Shown in pieces: positions 1-7,150 of a stretch of DNA of 64,000 bases. The DNA comes from Streptomyces sp. NRRL S-37 (GTDB lineage: Bacteria > Actinomycetota > Actinomycetes > Streptomycetales > Streptomycetaceae): positions 1 to 64,000 of the forward strand of contig NZ_JOIZ01000025.1 of assembly GCF_000721605.1 (NCBI RefSeq), in the 5' to 3' direction. The notes under the pieces were generated by a model that was given only the letters and a program-made list of their open reading frames with translations, was not told where the DNA came from and searched no databases. Every line of letters begins with the position of its first letter. The stretch's first letter is position 1. The translations under genes and the position numbers were made by a program.

Positions 1-106
1 TGTAGACCTTCCGCACGCAGCCGAACGTGCGCGACAGCTCGGCTGCCTGCGCGTCGGTCGGATAGAAGCGGTACTTGAACGCCCGCTTCACGTGGGTGGC
101 CTTCAC
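1..106 (-). CDS. tnpB: TnpB (IS200/IS605-type) N-terminal part, cut by window edge
   Basis: Only the first 35 codons lie in the window. Reading leftward from GTG at 106, the protein begins VKATHVKRAFKYRFYPTDAQ and continues AAELSRTFGCVRKVY. This is the usual N-terminal helix-turn-helix opening of TnpB/OrfB proteins, RNA-guided nucleases carried by IS200/IS605 and IS607 elements. The RuvC catalytic residues and the guide-RNA region at the 3' end lie outside the window, so activity cannot be judged. No TnpA transposase is seen on the visible side. The family call rests on the K-(Y/F)-R-(F/L)-Y-P motif and is fairly secure; whether the element is IS605 or IS607 is open. Confidence 0.8.
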   Translation of the reverse strand, partial: MKATHVKRAFKYRFYPTDAQAAELSRTFGCVRKVY

Positions 107-218
107 GGCTCACGTACTACCCCATCAGTTTGTGACGGAGTGCGGGCGGTTGAGGGTGGACGCCGGTCCGCCCTGGCGGCGAACCGGCTTTTCCTTCCCT
201 GCTCCGCAGTCCGTGCGG

Positions 219-623
219 TCAGGGGGCCGGGCGCCGTCGTGGCGGTGTGATGGTGTACAGGTCGAGGATGTCCGGCCGGGGGGCGACGCCCGGCCCGCCG
301 GCGCGTGCCCAGGCGGCGATGTCCTCGGTCGCGTCCGGGTCGTTGACCAGTCCGAGCCAGACGGGCCGGGCACCCGCGGCCCTGCCCTGCGCGGAGGGCT
401 GGACGACGATGACGTTGGCGTGTTCACAGACGTCGAGGCAGGCGGACACCCGCACCGGTACCTGAGCGCGCAGACGTGCCGTCTGGGCCGCGTGGTCGAC
501 TCCGGTCACCTTGGGGCTGCCGCAGCAGCAGTCGCGGCACACGACGACGCGGCACGGTACGGGGCCGGCCGCCGCCTCGGTCCTCGCGTCGTCCGTCGTT
601 CGTCCGGTCGGCGTCGCGGGCAT
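219..623 (-). CDS. Thioredoxin-like 2Fe-2S ferredoxin domain protein
   Basis: A 134-residue protein of the (2Fe-2S) ferredoxin fold seen in bacterial thioredoxin-like ferredoxins. Cysteines occur in CRDCCCGS near residues 32-39 and in CLDVC about 35 residues later, enough for a 2Fe-2S ligand set. It should carry electrons in the cytoplasm; no signal peptide or membrane segment is visible. ATG at 623 is chosen because a GAGGAA ribosome site lies just upstream and because the frame upstream overlaps a cobalamin riboswitch. That riboswitch is the best clue to its role: expression should fall when cobalamin is plentiful, linking it to cobalamin synthesis, cobalt uptake or B12-replaceable metabolism. 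The partner is unknown. Confidence 0.8.
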   Translation of the reverse strand: MPATPTGRTTDDARTEAAAGPVPCRVVVCRDCCCGSPKVTGVDHAAQTARLRAQVPVRVSACLDVCEHANVIVVQPSAQGRAAGARPVWLGLVNDPDATEDIAAWARAGGPGVAPRPDILDLYTITPPRRRPAP

Positions 624-671
624 GCGGTGCCGTTCCTCTCTCCGGGGAGATCCGCCCCGGTGGTCCGTCGA

Positions 672-855
672 GGAGGCGACCGCGTGAGTCTCCTGGCTCT
701 CGGGTCGATGCTCGTCCCGGCCTTCCCGCCCCTTGCCGGGCAGTGGCCTGTCGGGACTCGCTCGCCGATCACAGTGGCGGGACCGCGCCGGATTCACACC
801 GGCTTCCTCGTTCCGCCGTCGCCCTGTCGCCGGCCATCATCCCACCCCGGGACGC
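672..855 (-). promoter_or_regulatory. Cobalamin (AdoCbl) riboswitch
   Basis: Read on the minus strand, this stretch carries the conserved cobalamin riboswitch words in order: GGAAGCCGGTG, then AATCCGGCGCGGTCCCGCC running into CACTG (about 772-812), a variable arm, and the B12 box AGCCAGGAGACTC at 686-698. Between it and the ferredoxin start, a CCGGGG/CCCCGG hairpin at 642-660 lies next to the GAGGAA ribosome site at 634-640. The likely mode is therefore B12-dependent occlusion of translation initiation. The downstream gene is the ferredoxin beginning at 623. Confidence 0.9.
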
Positions 856-866
856 CGTGCCGGCCG

Positions 867-1847
867 TCAGTCCGTCTCCTGGGCGTGGGGGGCCGTCGCG
901 GGCGGATGGGTCGGACGGTCCCGTCCGCCGTCACGGCCCGACACCACCACGACGACCAGCCCGACGACGACGGCCGCGACGACGACCCGTCCCGCCGCCC
1001 GCACCCACCACCCCGGCCGTGCCGCGCCCCCGCCGGGGGAGCCCAGCCGTTCGGCCCGCCGGGCAGGTCTCAGCAGGCGCAGCAACAGCAGTGCGGCGAC
1101 CGGGAGTTGCAGTAGCCACAGCACGGTGCGCGGCCATTCCCCGTACCAGACGTTGGTTCCGTACAGGAGCGTGTGCCACACGCTCAGCACGTACACGACG
1201 ATCACGAAACGGTGCAGCCGTCGCCAGGTGTTCGCTCCGATGCGGTGCCGGACGTAGAACAGCAGTCCCAGCGGAATCGCCAGGTACAGGGCGCCCTGGC
1301 CGATCGGGATGGCGACCCGGCCGGTTCCGGAGTCGTACCAGCCGGGCACGAAGGTGTCCGCGAAGGCCGCCCACAGCCGTTCCGCCCAGTCCACCTTCGT
1401 CTCGTAGCGCACGAGTTCGGCCGCGAACATCAGCGCGTGGGCGAACATCAGCGCCGTCGTGGTCAGGCTCGTGGTGCGGTGCCAGCGCTCCAGTGTCTGC
1501 CGGGAGGCCGGCAGCCGGGCGGGGCGCGGCCCCGACAGCAGCAGGCCGAGCATGACCGTGCCCCACGCCCACAGCAGCCCCGACCAGCCGAACGCCTGGC
1601 TGAGCAGGTACATCCAGTAGGTGCCGGCGTCGTCCATGAACGGCATGACCGCGACGGTGTCCGAAGCGCCCGACTCCATGCGCGCCCACAGGAGGGCGAA
1701 CACGAGCGCCGTGACCACCACCGCCGCGCCGGCGTCGGGCAGGGCGGACCGCAGGTCGCCGCGGAGCGCGACGCGGTCGCCGGGAGGCCGTCGCCGTCCG
1801 GGCGGGGCCACCGCACCGTTCTCGTCCGGCCTCACGTCCGATGTCAT
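867..1847 (-). CDS. Ferric reductase-like transmembrane protein
   Basis: A 326-residue integral membrane protein with about six hydrophobic segments. Histidines sit within the helices (WHRTTSLTTTALMFAHAL, and RRLHRFVIVVYVLSVWHTLL), as expected for the heme-binding four-helix core of the ferric reductase/YedZ-like superfamily. It lacks the FAD/NAD(P)H module found in full-length ferric reductases, so a separate electron donor is needed. The 2Fe-2S ferredoxin gene just downstream on the same strand is an attractive candidate, but that is inference. ATG at 1847 is preferred because the longer frame upstream is low-complexity and overlaps a riboswitch relic. The C-terminal tail is rich in valine, then charged. 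Confidence 0.75.
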   Translation of the reverse strand: MTSDVRPDENGAVAPPGRRRPPGDRVALRGDLRSALPDAGAAVVVTALVFALLWARMESGASDTVAVMPFMDDAGTYWMYLLSQAFGWSGLLWAWGTVMLGLLLSGPRPARLPASRQTLERWHRTTSLTTTALMFAHALMFAAELVRYETKVDWAERLWAAFADTFVPGWYDSGTGRVAIPIGQGALYLAIPLGLLFYVRHRIGANTWRRLHRFVIVVYVLSVWHTLLYGTNVWYGEWPRTVLWLLQLPVAALLLLRLLRPARRAERLGSPGGGAARPGWWVRAAGRVVVAAVVVGLVVVVVSGRDGGRDRPTHPPATAPHAQETD

Positions 1848-2004
1848 CAGGGGCCTCCCGGGCGCGGGCACCGCGGCAGCGGTGCGCATGTGGCGTGAGA
1901 CAACAAGTCTGGCCGAGGGGGTGGTGATGCCCGAGGCGGTATCCGGCCAGACCGGCCGTGCACGCCGTCGAGCGTGCCTCCGACGCGTCGTGTGCGGCCG
2001 GGTC

Positions 2005-2095
2005 CGTACGATCTTCTGCCGCCGGCTCGGGGAACAGGAAGCCGGTGCGCATCCGGCACGGTCCCGCCCCTGTGACCGGGCAGCGCCCCTCCGGC
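2005..2095 (+). promoter_or_regulatory. Truncated cobalamin riboswitch (5' half only)
   Basis: On the plus strand, GGGGAACAGGAAGCCGGTG and ATCCGGCACGGTCCCGCC, then CCTGTGA (2028-2083), match the cobalamin riboswitch core seen again at 672-855. One base of the otherwise invariant GCCACTG word is changed (CCCCTG). No B12 box (AGCCAGGAGAC) follows; the sequence runs directly into the 3' end of the alpha-galactosidase gene, which is on the other strand. It therefore controls no visible gene and looks like a relic left when the adjacent DNA was replaced. Confidence 0.7.
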
Positions 2096-2115
2096 ATGCC
2101 CCGGTGCCGTGTCGC

Positions 2116-3762
2116 TCACGCGCGGGTCCACTTCTGGTTGGCCTGGCCGTTGCAGGTCCACAGCACCAGCCGGGTCCCGTTGGCGGTGCCGGCCCCGCCG
2201 GCGTCGAGGCACAGTCCGGAGTGGACGTTGCGGATCGAGCCGTCGGAGCCGACGGTCCACTTCTGGTTGTTCTGGCCGTTGCAGGGCCAGGTGATGACAC
2301 GGGTGCCGTTGGTGGTGCCCTGGTCGTAGGCGTCCAGGCACTTGTCGCCGTAGACGCGGATCTCACCGCCCGCCCATGTGGTCCACAGTTGGTTGGCGGC
2401 CGTGTGGCAGTCCCACAGCAGCGTCGCGGCGCCGGCGGCCGTGGAGGCGTTGTCCACGTCCACGCAGCGGCCGGAGGCGTCGCCCCGCAGGCGTGAGGTG
2501 GTGGCGGCCAGCGGGCTGCCGCCGCTCACCCGGTACGCGGCGACGCCGTGCGCGGGAACGTTCGCCGAGATCTGCCCGGACGTGCTCGACGTGCCGCCGG
2601 TCCACAGGTCGGTGAGGGCGAACGGTCCTCCGCCCAGGCCGACCTGGGCGGCCGTCGTGGTGACCGTCGCCGCGCTCCCGCCCCGGTTGAACAGCCCCAC
2701 CGCGACCGAACCGTCCGCCAGGGGCTTGGCGAACACCTCGATGTCGCCGTCGTCGCGCACCCTGCGTCCGCCCGCGCCCCGGGAGTCCTGGTTCACCGCC
2801 AGCAGGCGCGGGTTGCGCAGGATCGCGCTGACGTCGGCGGACATCGTGCGGATGTCGTTGCCGGCCATCAGCGGGGCACTCATCAGCGCCCACAGGGCGA
2901 AGTGGGAGCGGGACTCGGTCAGCGACAGGCCGGGGCGGCCGACGACCAGCATGTCGGGGTCGTTCCAGTGTCCCGGACCGGACTGTGCGGCCAGCGGCGC
3001 GTTGACGTCCAGGACGTTGCCGACGCCCATCGGGTAGCTGTTGGTGTTGCCGTTCTGCCAGATGTCGAGCAGGTCCTCGGTCGTCCGCCACAGGTCGGCG
3101 ACCTCGCCCCAGTCGTACGTGGACCCCGTGATGGCGTGGAAGCTGTTCGGGTTGATGCTGTAGACGATCGGCCGGCCGGTGGCGCGCAGGGCATCACGCA
3201 TCAGCGTGAACCGCGCGACCTGCTCGTCACGCGTGCCGCTCGAGGAACACCAGTCGTACTTCAGGTAGTCGACCCCCCACGCGGCGAACGTGGCGGCGTC
3301 CTGGACCTCGTGGCCCCTGCTGCCCGTGGCGCCCGGATAAGTGCCCACGGTCTGCGCGCAGGTGCGCTCGCCCGGCACCTGGTAGATGCCGAACTTCAGG
3401 CCCTTGCTGTGGATGTAGTCCCCGAGGGCCTTCATCCCGCTCGGGAACTTCGTCGGGTTGGCCCGCAGGTTGCCCTGCGCGTCACGCTGCGGGTCGAACC
3501 AGCAGTCGTCGACCACCACGTACCGGTAGCCGGCGTCCCGCATGCCCGAGGACACCATCGCGTCGGCGGCCTGGCGGACCTGGGCCTCGGTGATCCCGCA
3601 CCCGAAGCTGTTCCAGCTGTTCCACCCCAGCGGTGGGGTGAGCGCCGGACTGCCCGGCGCGGCCGTGGCGGTGGACTGCGCCGAGGCCGTCACGGACGCG
3701 GTCACCGTCAGCGCGGCGGCCGCGAGGAAGCGGAACAGTCGTCCGCCTGATCGTCTGGGCAC
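2116..3762 (-). CDS. Secreted GH27 alpha-galactosidase with ricin-type lectin domain
   Basis: A 548-residue secreted glycosidase. Residues 1-35 form a signal peptide. Residues 40-410 are the GH27 barrel and C-terminal beta domain: PPLGWNSWNSFGCG at 43-56, nucleophile D170 in YLKYDWC, and acid/base D230 in RTTED, the same R-x-x-x-D context as in other GH27 enzymes. WNDPDML follows at 266-272. Residues 421-548 form a ricin B (CBM13-like) domain with three Q-x-W repeats (NQLW, NQKW, NQKW). It should release terminal alpha-galactose from plant galactomannan or raffinose-type sugars outside the cell. It lies downstream of a LacI regulator on the same strand, with its own palindromic operator candidates in between. 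Confidence 0.92.
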   Translation of the reverse strand: MPRRSGGRLFRFLAAAALTVTASVTASAQSTATAAPGSPALTPPLGWNSWNSFGCGITEAQVRQAADAMVSSGMRDAGYRYVVVDDCWFDPQRDAQGNLRANPTKFPSGMKALGDYIHSKGLKFGIYQVPGERTCAQTVGTYPGATGSRGHEVQDAATFAAWGVDYLKYDWCSSSGTRDEQVARFTLMRDALRATGRPIVYSINPNSFHAITGSTYDWGEVADLWRTTEDLLDIWQNGNTNSYPMGVGNVLDVNAPLAAQSGPGHWNDPDMLVVGRPGLSLTESRSHFALWALMSAPLMAGNDIRTMSADVSAILRNPRLLAVNQDSRGAGGRRVRDDGDIEVFAKPLADGSVAVGLFNRGGSAATVTTTAAQVGLGGGPFALTDLWTGGTSSTSGQISANVPAHGVAAYRVSGGSPLAATTSRLRGDASGRCVDVDNASTAAGAATLLWDCHTAANQLWTTWAGGEIRVYGDKCLDAYDQGTTNGTRVITWPCNGQNNQKWTVGSDGSIRNVHSGLCLDAGGAGTANGTRLVLWTCNGQANQKWTRA

Positions 3763-3789
3763 CGGTACTCCTTCGGCAGAGAAGGGGGT

Positions 3790-3801
3790 TCGAAATTTCG
3801 A
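3790..3801. promoter_or_regulatory. 12-bp perfect palindrome upstream of alpha-galactosidase
   Basis: TCGAAATTTCGA is perfectly self-complementary and lies 28 bp before the alpha-galactosidase start, the expected place for a repressor site. The CGAAA/TTTCG core resembles operators of xylan and beta-xyloside LacI regulators in Streptomyces, so a LacI-family regulator is the likely ligand. Which one binds is not shown by the sequence. Confidence 0.5.
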
Positions 3802-3933
3802 TTGCCGTTCGGAAACTTCAGGTGCCCCACGGATACTAGAGAGGCGACCGGCCGTGTCAACACCTCCTCGAGGAACAGGATGGGTCGCGTAATCAGCAAG
3901 GGAGCGGGATCGAGGCGCACCGACTCCGCATCA

Positions 3934-3958
3934 GCCGCTTCGAACATTTCGAAGCGGC
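3934..3958. promoter_or_regulatory. 25-bp palindrome (11-bp arms, 3-bp centre)
   Basis: GCCGCTTCGAA and TTCGAAGCGGC form a perfect 11-bp inverted repeat around CAT. It sits 70 bp past the LacI-type gene and 172 bp before the alpha-galactosidase start. It could be an operator, sharing the TTCGAA word with the site at 3790, or the terminator hairpin of the regulator gene. No T-run follows on the minus strand. Confidence 0.45.
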
Positions 3959-4028
3959 GCACGACTCGCGCGAGAAGGGTCGACGGGGTACGCCGGCCTC
4001 CTGTCATCCGGATGTGGACGGTGAGGAG

Positions 4029-5042
4029 TCAGGCGCTGGCCCGGACGGCCAGGCGGGTGGGGAGGACCAGCGGGGTGGGGTCCTGCCCGTTGACGAGCGC
4101 GACGAGCATGCGCGCCATCTCCCGTCCGAGAGCCTCTATGGGCTGATGGACGGTGGTGAGCGGCGGATCGGCGACCTGGGCGACCGTCAGGTCGTCGAAG
4201 CCGACCACGGCGACGTCGGCGGGGACCCGTCGGCCGGCCTCCCGCAGGGTGCGCAGCGCTCCCACCGCCATGTTGTCGTTGGCGGCGAACACCGCGTCCA
4301 CGTCGGGGTGTTCCGCCAGCAGCGCGGCCATGGCGGCGGCTCCGCTGCGCTCGGTGAAGTCCCCCTCCAGCGGCGGGAACGGATCGAGACCGGCGCCCAG
4401 CACGGCGTCCTGGTAGCCGCGGTACCGGGCGCGCCCGGCCTCGGTGTCCAGACGTCCGCAGATGACGGCCACGCGCCTCCGGCCGAGTGAGACCAGATGC
4501 TCGGTCGCCTCGCGCGCTCCGCCGACGTTGTCCACGTCCACGTACCACCGGGGAGCCGGACCGACCGGGCGCCCGCCGAACACGACGGGCATCCGCGCCT
4601 CGTCGGCCATCCGGGTCAGCGGATCGCCCTCGCGCAGCGCCATCAGCATCACACCGTCCGCGCCCCTGGACCGCAGGAGTTCCTCGACCCGCTTGCGGCC
4701 GCGGTCGGAAGCGGCCAGGCACAGCATCAGGTGCAGGTCCGCCTCGTCCAGGGCGGCCGACGCCCCCACGATCACCCGGGCGAAGAACGGATCGGCGAAG
4801 ATCGACGGATCCTCCCCCGAGACGACCAGGGCGGCCGCTCCCGTCTGACGGGTGGCCAGCGCGCGGGCGGTCGGATTGGGTACGTAACCGAGTTGCCGCA
4901 CGGCCCGTTCGACAGCCTCGCGCTTGGCGCGGCTGACGTGCGGGGCGTTGTTGAGGGCGCGGGAGGCCACGGAGCGGGAAACACCGGCGCGTTCGGCCAC
5001 CTCGTCGAGCGTCGGATGCCGACGCGGCGCTGCTTCTGCCAT
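4029..5042 (-). CDS. cebR: LacI-family repressor, CebR-like
   Basis: A 337-residue LacI/GalR-type repressor. The N-terminal helix-turn-helix reads TLDEVAERAGVSRSVASRAL at about residues 11-30, followed by the hinge (NPTARALATRQ) and a periplasmic-binding-protein-like sensor domain to the C-terminus (FAANDNMAVGAL, VVGFDD). ATG at 5042 is chosen because it places the HTH in the usual position; the frame stays open further upstream only as antisense to the cellulase gene. The CebR interpretation comes from the DNA around it: a perfect TGGGAGCGCTCCCA box and two degenerate copies lie in the divergent promoter region. The CebR inducer elsewhere is cellobiose or cellotriose. An unrelated sugar specificity remains possible. 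Confidence 0.8.
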   Translation of the reverse strand: MAEAAPRRHPTLDEVAERAGVSRSVASRALNNAPHVSRAKREAVERAVRQLGYVPNPTARALATRQTGAAALVVSGEDPSIFADPFFARVIVGASAALDEADLHLMLCLAASDRGRKRVEELLRSRGADGVMLMALREGDPLTRMADEARMPVVFGGRPVGPAPRWYVDVDNVGGAREATEHLVSLGRRRVAVICGRLDTEAGRARYRGYQDAVLGAGLDPFPPLEGDFTERSGAAAMAALLAEHPDVDAVFAANDNMAVGALRTLREAGRRVPADVAVVGFDDLTVAQVADPPLTTVHQPIEALGREMARMLVALVNGQDPTPLVLPTRLAVRASA

Positions 5043-5089
5043 GGCCCGTGAGTCTTTCACAGGCGGGGAACGCTCAGGGACGCAGGAAA

Positions 5090-5103
5090 TGGGACCGCTT
5101 CCA
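5090..5103. promoter_or_regulatory. CebR-like operator upstream of the repressor gene
   Basis: TGGGACCGCTTCCA is a 12-of-14 match to the CebR palindrome TGGGAGCGCTCCCA. It lies 48-61 bp upstream of the repressor ATG, a good position for autoregulation. An identical 14-mer occurs exactly 100 bp away at 5190. Confidence 0.6.
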
Positions 5104-5160
5104 GTACGGCGGCCCACAGGGCCTACGCCTCCCTGTGAAAGCCCGGTGCTGTACAGACTG

Positions 5161-5190
5161 TTGACACCCCAACCACCCGCCCGGACGATT
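5161..5190 (+). promoter_or_regulatory. Probable cellulase promoter
   Basis: TTGACA at 5161-5166 is a consensus -35 element. About 18 bp on, ACGATT at 5185-5190 could serve as a weak -10. Transcription would start near 5196, inside the operator pair at 5190-5218, about 54 bp before the cellulase start codon. Confidence 0.45.
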
Positions 5191-5218
5191 GGGACCGCTT
5201 CCAGTGGGAGCGCTCCCA
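5190..5218. promoter_or_regulatory. Tandem CebR boxes at the cellulase promoter
   Basis: Two 14-bp boxes are separated by one base: TGGGACCGCTTCCA (5190-5203, imperfect) and TGGGAGCGCTCCCA (5205-5218, the perfect CebR consensus). They overlap the predicted transcription start, so repressor binding would block the promoter until cello-oligosaccharide releases it. Confidence 0.8.
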
Positions 5219-5249
5219 AGCACACTTCCTCCGAAACCGAGGTACTGTC

Positions 5250-6215
5250 TTGAGCCGCAGACTCCGCACACTGATGGCAGCGCTCTGTGCTCTGCCGCTG
5301 GCCTTCGCCGCCGCACCCTCCGCCCACGCGGCCGACCCCACCACCATGACCAACGGGTTCTACGTGGACCCCGACTCGAGCGCGAGGCGGTGGGCGGCCG
5401 CCAACCCCGGCGACGGCCGGGCCGCCGCGATCAACGCCTCCATCGCCAACACACCGATGGCCCGCTGGTTCGGCTCCTGGAGCGGCACCATCGGCACCGC
5501 GACCGGTGCCTACGCCGGAGCGGCGGACTACCGGGACAAGCTGCCCATCCTCGTCGCCTACAACATCTACCACCGTGACTACTGCGGCGGGCACTCCGCC
5601 GGCGGAGCCTCCTCGCCGTCCGCCTACGCCGACTGGATCGCCCAGTTCGCCGGAGGCATCGCGGCCCGCCCGGCCGTCGTCATCCTCGAGCCGGATTCCC
5701 TCGGAGATTACGGCTGCATGAACCAGGCCCAGATCGACGAACGCGAGGCCATGCTCACCGGTGCCCTCGCCGAGTTCAACCGCCAAGCCCCCAACACCTG
5801 GGTCTACATGGACGCCGGCAACCCGCGCTGGGCCGACGCGGCGACCATGGCCCGGCGCCTCCACGAAGCCGGCCTCCGACAGGCCCACGGCTTCTCGCTC
5901 AACGTCTCCAACTACGTCACCACCGCCGAGAACACCGCCTACGGCAACGCCGTCAACAACGAACTGGCCGCCCGCTACGGCTACACCAAGCCGTTCGTCG
6001 TGGACACCAGCCGCAACGGCAACGGCACCAACGGCCAGTGGTGCAACCCCTCCGGCCGCCGCATCGGCACGCCCACCCGGACGGGCGGAGGCGCCGAGAT
6101 GCTCCTGTGGATCAAGACGCCGGGCGAGTCCGACGGCAACTGCGGTGTCGGAACCGGCTCCACGGCCGGCCAGTTCCTCCCCGAGGTCGCCTACAAGATG
6201 ATCTACGGCTACTGA
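5250..6215 (+). CDS. Secreted GH6 endoglucanase/cellulase
   Basis: A 321-residue secreted cellulase starting at TTG (5250), seven bases after a GAGG ribosome site. Residues 1-28 are the signal peptide (cut after AHA). The rest is one GH6 domain: NIYHRDYC at 105-112 with D110, the loop GHSAGG at 114-119, the proton donor D149 in ILEPDSLG, and VDTSRNGNG with D252 in the catalytic-base region. It ends directly after the catalytic domain, so it has no cellulose-binding module, unlike many Streptomyces GH6 enzymes. The open-loop size suggests an endoglucanase that inverts beta-1,4 linkages. The CebR boxes upstream imply induction by cello-oligosaccharides. Confidence 0.92.
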   Translation: MSRRLRTLMAALCALPLAFAAAPSAHAADPTTMTNGFYVDPDSSARRWAAANPGDGRAAAINASIANTPMARWFGSWSGTIGTATGAYAGAADYRDKLPILVAYNIYHRDYCGGHSAGGASSPSAYADWIAQFAGGIAARPAVVILEPDSLGDYGCMNQAQIDEREAMLTGALAEFNRQAPNTWVYMDAGNPRWADAATMARRLHEAGLRQAHGFSLNVSNYVTTAENTAYGNAVNNELAARYGYTKPFVVDTSRNGNGTNGQWCNPSGRRIGTPTRTGGGAEMLLWIKTPGESDGNCGVGTGSTAGQFLPEVAYKMIYGY

Positions 6216-6480
6216 TCCGGGATCCCCCCTTCCCGCCCGCACAGGCGGCCGGCAGCCCGCCCCCGACGCCGGCGACCGCGGCAGGCGTCGCCCGACCGGC
6301 GGTTCGGGTGATGCGTGCGGGCGGGAGCACTCGCGGTGGTGGGGGCGAGCCTGGCCGGTGCGTCGGCCACACCCTGGCCTTCGACTCGGGTGGAGGGTTC
6401 GGCGTCGCCGGTGTGACGAGCCCGGCACCGCATGGCGGAGGCCGGCCGCCCCGCGGACGAAGCCGGTACCCCGCGAACCG

Positions 6481-6516
6481 GCACCGTGTCATTCCGGCCG
6501 GCACCGTGTCATTCCG
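6481..6516. repeat. 20-bp tandem duplication at the acetyltransferase stop
   Basis: GCACCGTGTCATTCCG occurs at 6481-6496 and again at 6501-6516, a period of 20 bp. The second copy contains the stop codon of the acetyltransferase gene (6509-6511, minus strand), so the first copy is a duplicate of the gene's last codons placed downstream of it. Confidence 0.85.
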
Positions 6517-6997
6517 AAGGAATGCGGAACTCGAATTCGGGACGGTCCCACGGCACGGCGGGCGGGCTGGCGAGCGCTGTCCCGGTCCGTACCGCGCCGA
6601 CGCGGTGGTAGAAGCCCTCGGCGGGACGATGCGACACAACCTTGACACGGTCCAGCCCGGCGGCACGGGCCTCGGACCGCATGTGCGCGACGAGCAGCCG
6701 TCCGATCCCCCGTCCCTGCGCTTCGTCCGCGACGAACAACAGGTCGAGCTCCGGTGGAACGAGGACGAGCGAGTAGAACCCGAGGATCCTGCCTCCCTGC
6801 TCGCCGGCCTCCACGGCCACGAAGGCGCGGTGGGCCTCGATGTAGTCGGGACCGACCCGGTAGCCCGCGACCGCCGCCGCGTATTTCCCCTCGTAGGCGC
6901 CTGATCCGCGCACGAGCCGCGTGAGCCGCTTGGCGTCCCGCGCGACGGCCCTCCGTATCGTGATCGGCCGGCTGATCGGTGACGTGCGGGAGCTCAT
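6509..6997 (-). CDS. GNAT family N-acetyltransferase
   Basis: A 162-residue acetyltransferase of the GNAT fold. The acetyl-CoA pyrophosphate loop is visible as EAQGRGIGRLLVAHM near residues 98-112, preceded by the beta-strand LDLLFVAD and followed by the final strand FYHRVGAVRTG. The substrate cannot be told from sequence. The start at 6997 places the first strand (PITIRRAV) ten residues in; the frame extends upstream without homology-like features. It is monocistronic, between the cellulase on the other strand and a ligase gene. Confidence 0.78.
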   Translation of the reverse strand: MSSRTSPISRPITIRRAVARDAKRLTRLVRGSGAYEGKYAAAVAGYRVGPDYIEAHRAFVAVEAGEQGGRILGFYSLVLVPPELDLLFVADEAQGRGIGRLLVAHMRSEARAAGLDRVKVVSHRPAEGFYHRVGAVRTGTALASPPAVPWDRPEFEFRIPSE

Positions 6998-7150
6998 CAG
7001 TAAAGTATTTCGCACCGGGGAGTGCCTTCGCGCGGCGGGCCGGCCGCTCGGGCGGGCGTCCCCGCGCCGCGCACGTCCGAAGCCGGACAAAGGTCCGTCC
7101 CCTCCCGCGACTGCCGTGCCGCCGGTCGCCTCCGCCGCCGCTCCGGGCGG

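Noticed and set aside
5043..6428. Upstream extension of the LacI-type gene
   Set aside because: It runs antisense to the cellulase; the helix-turn-helix is at the normal distance from ATG 5042.
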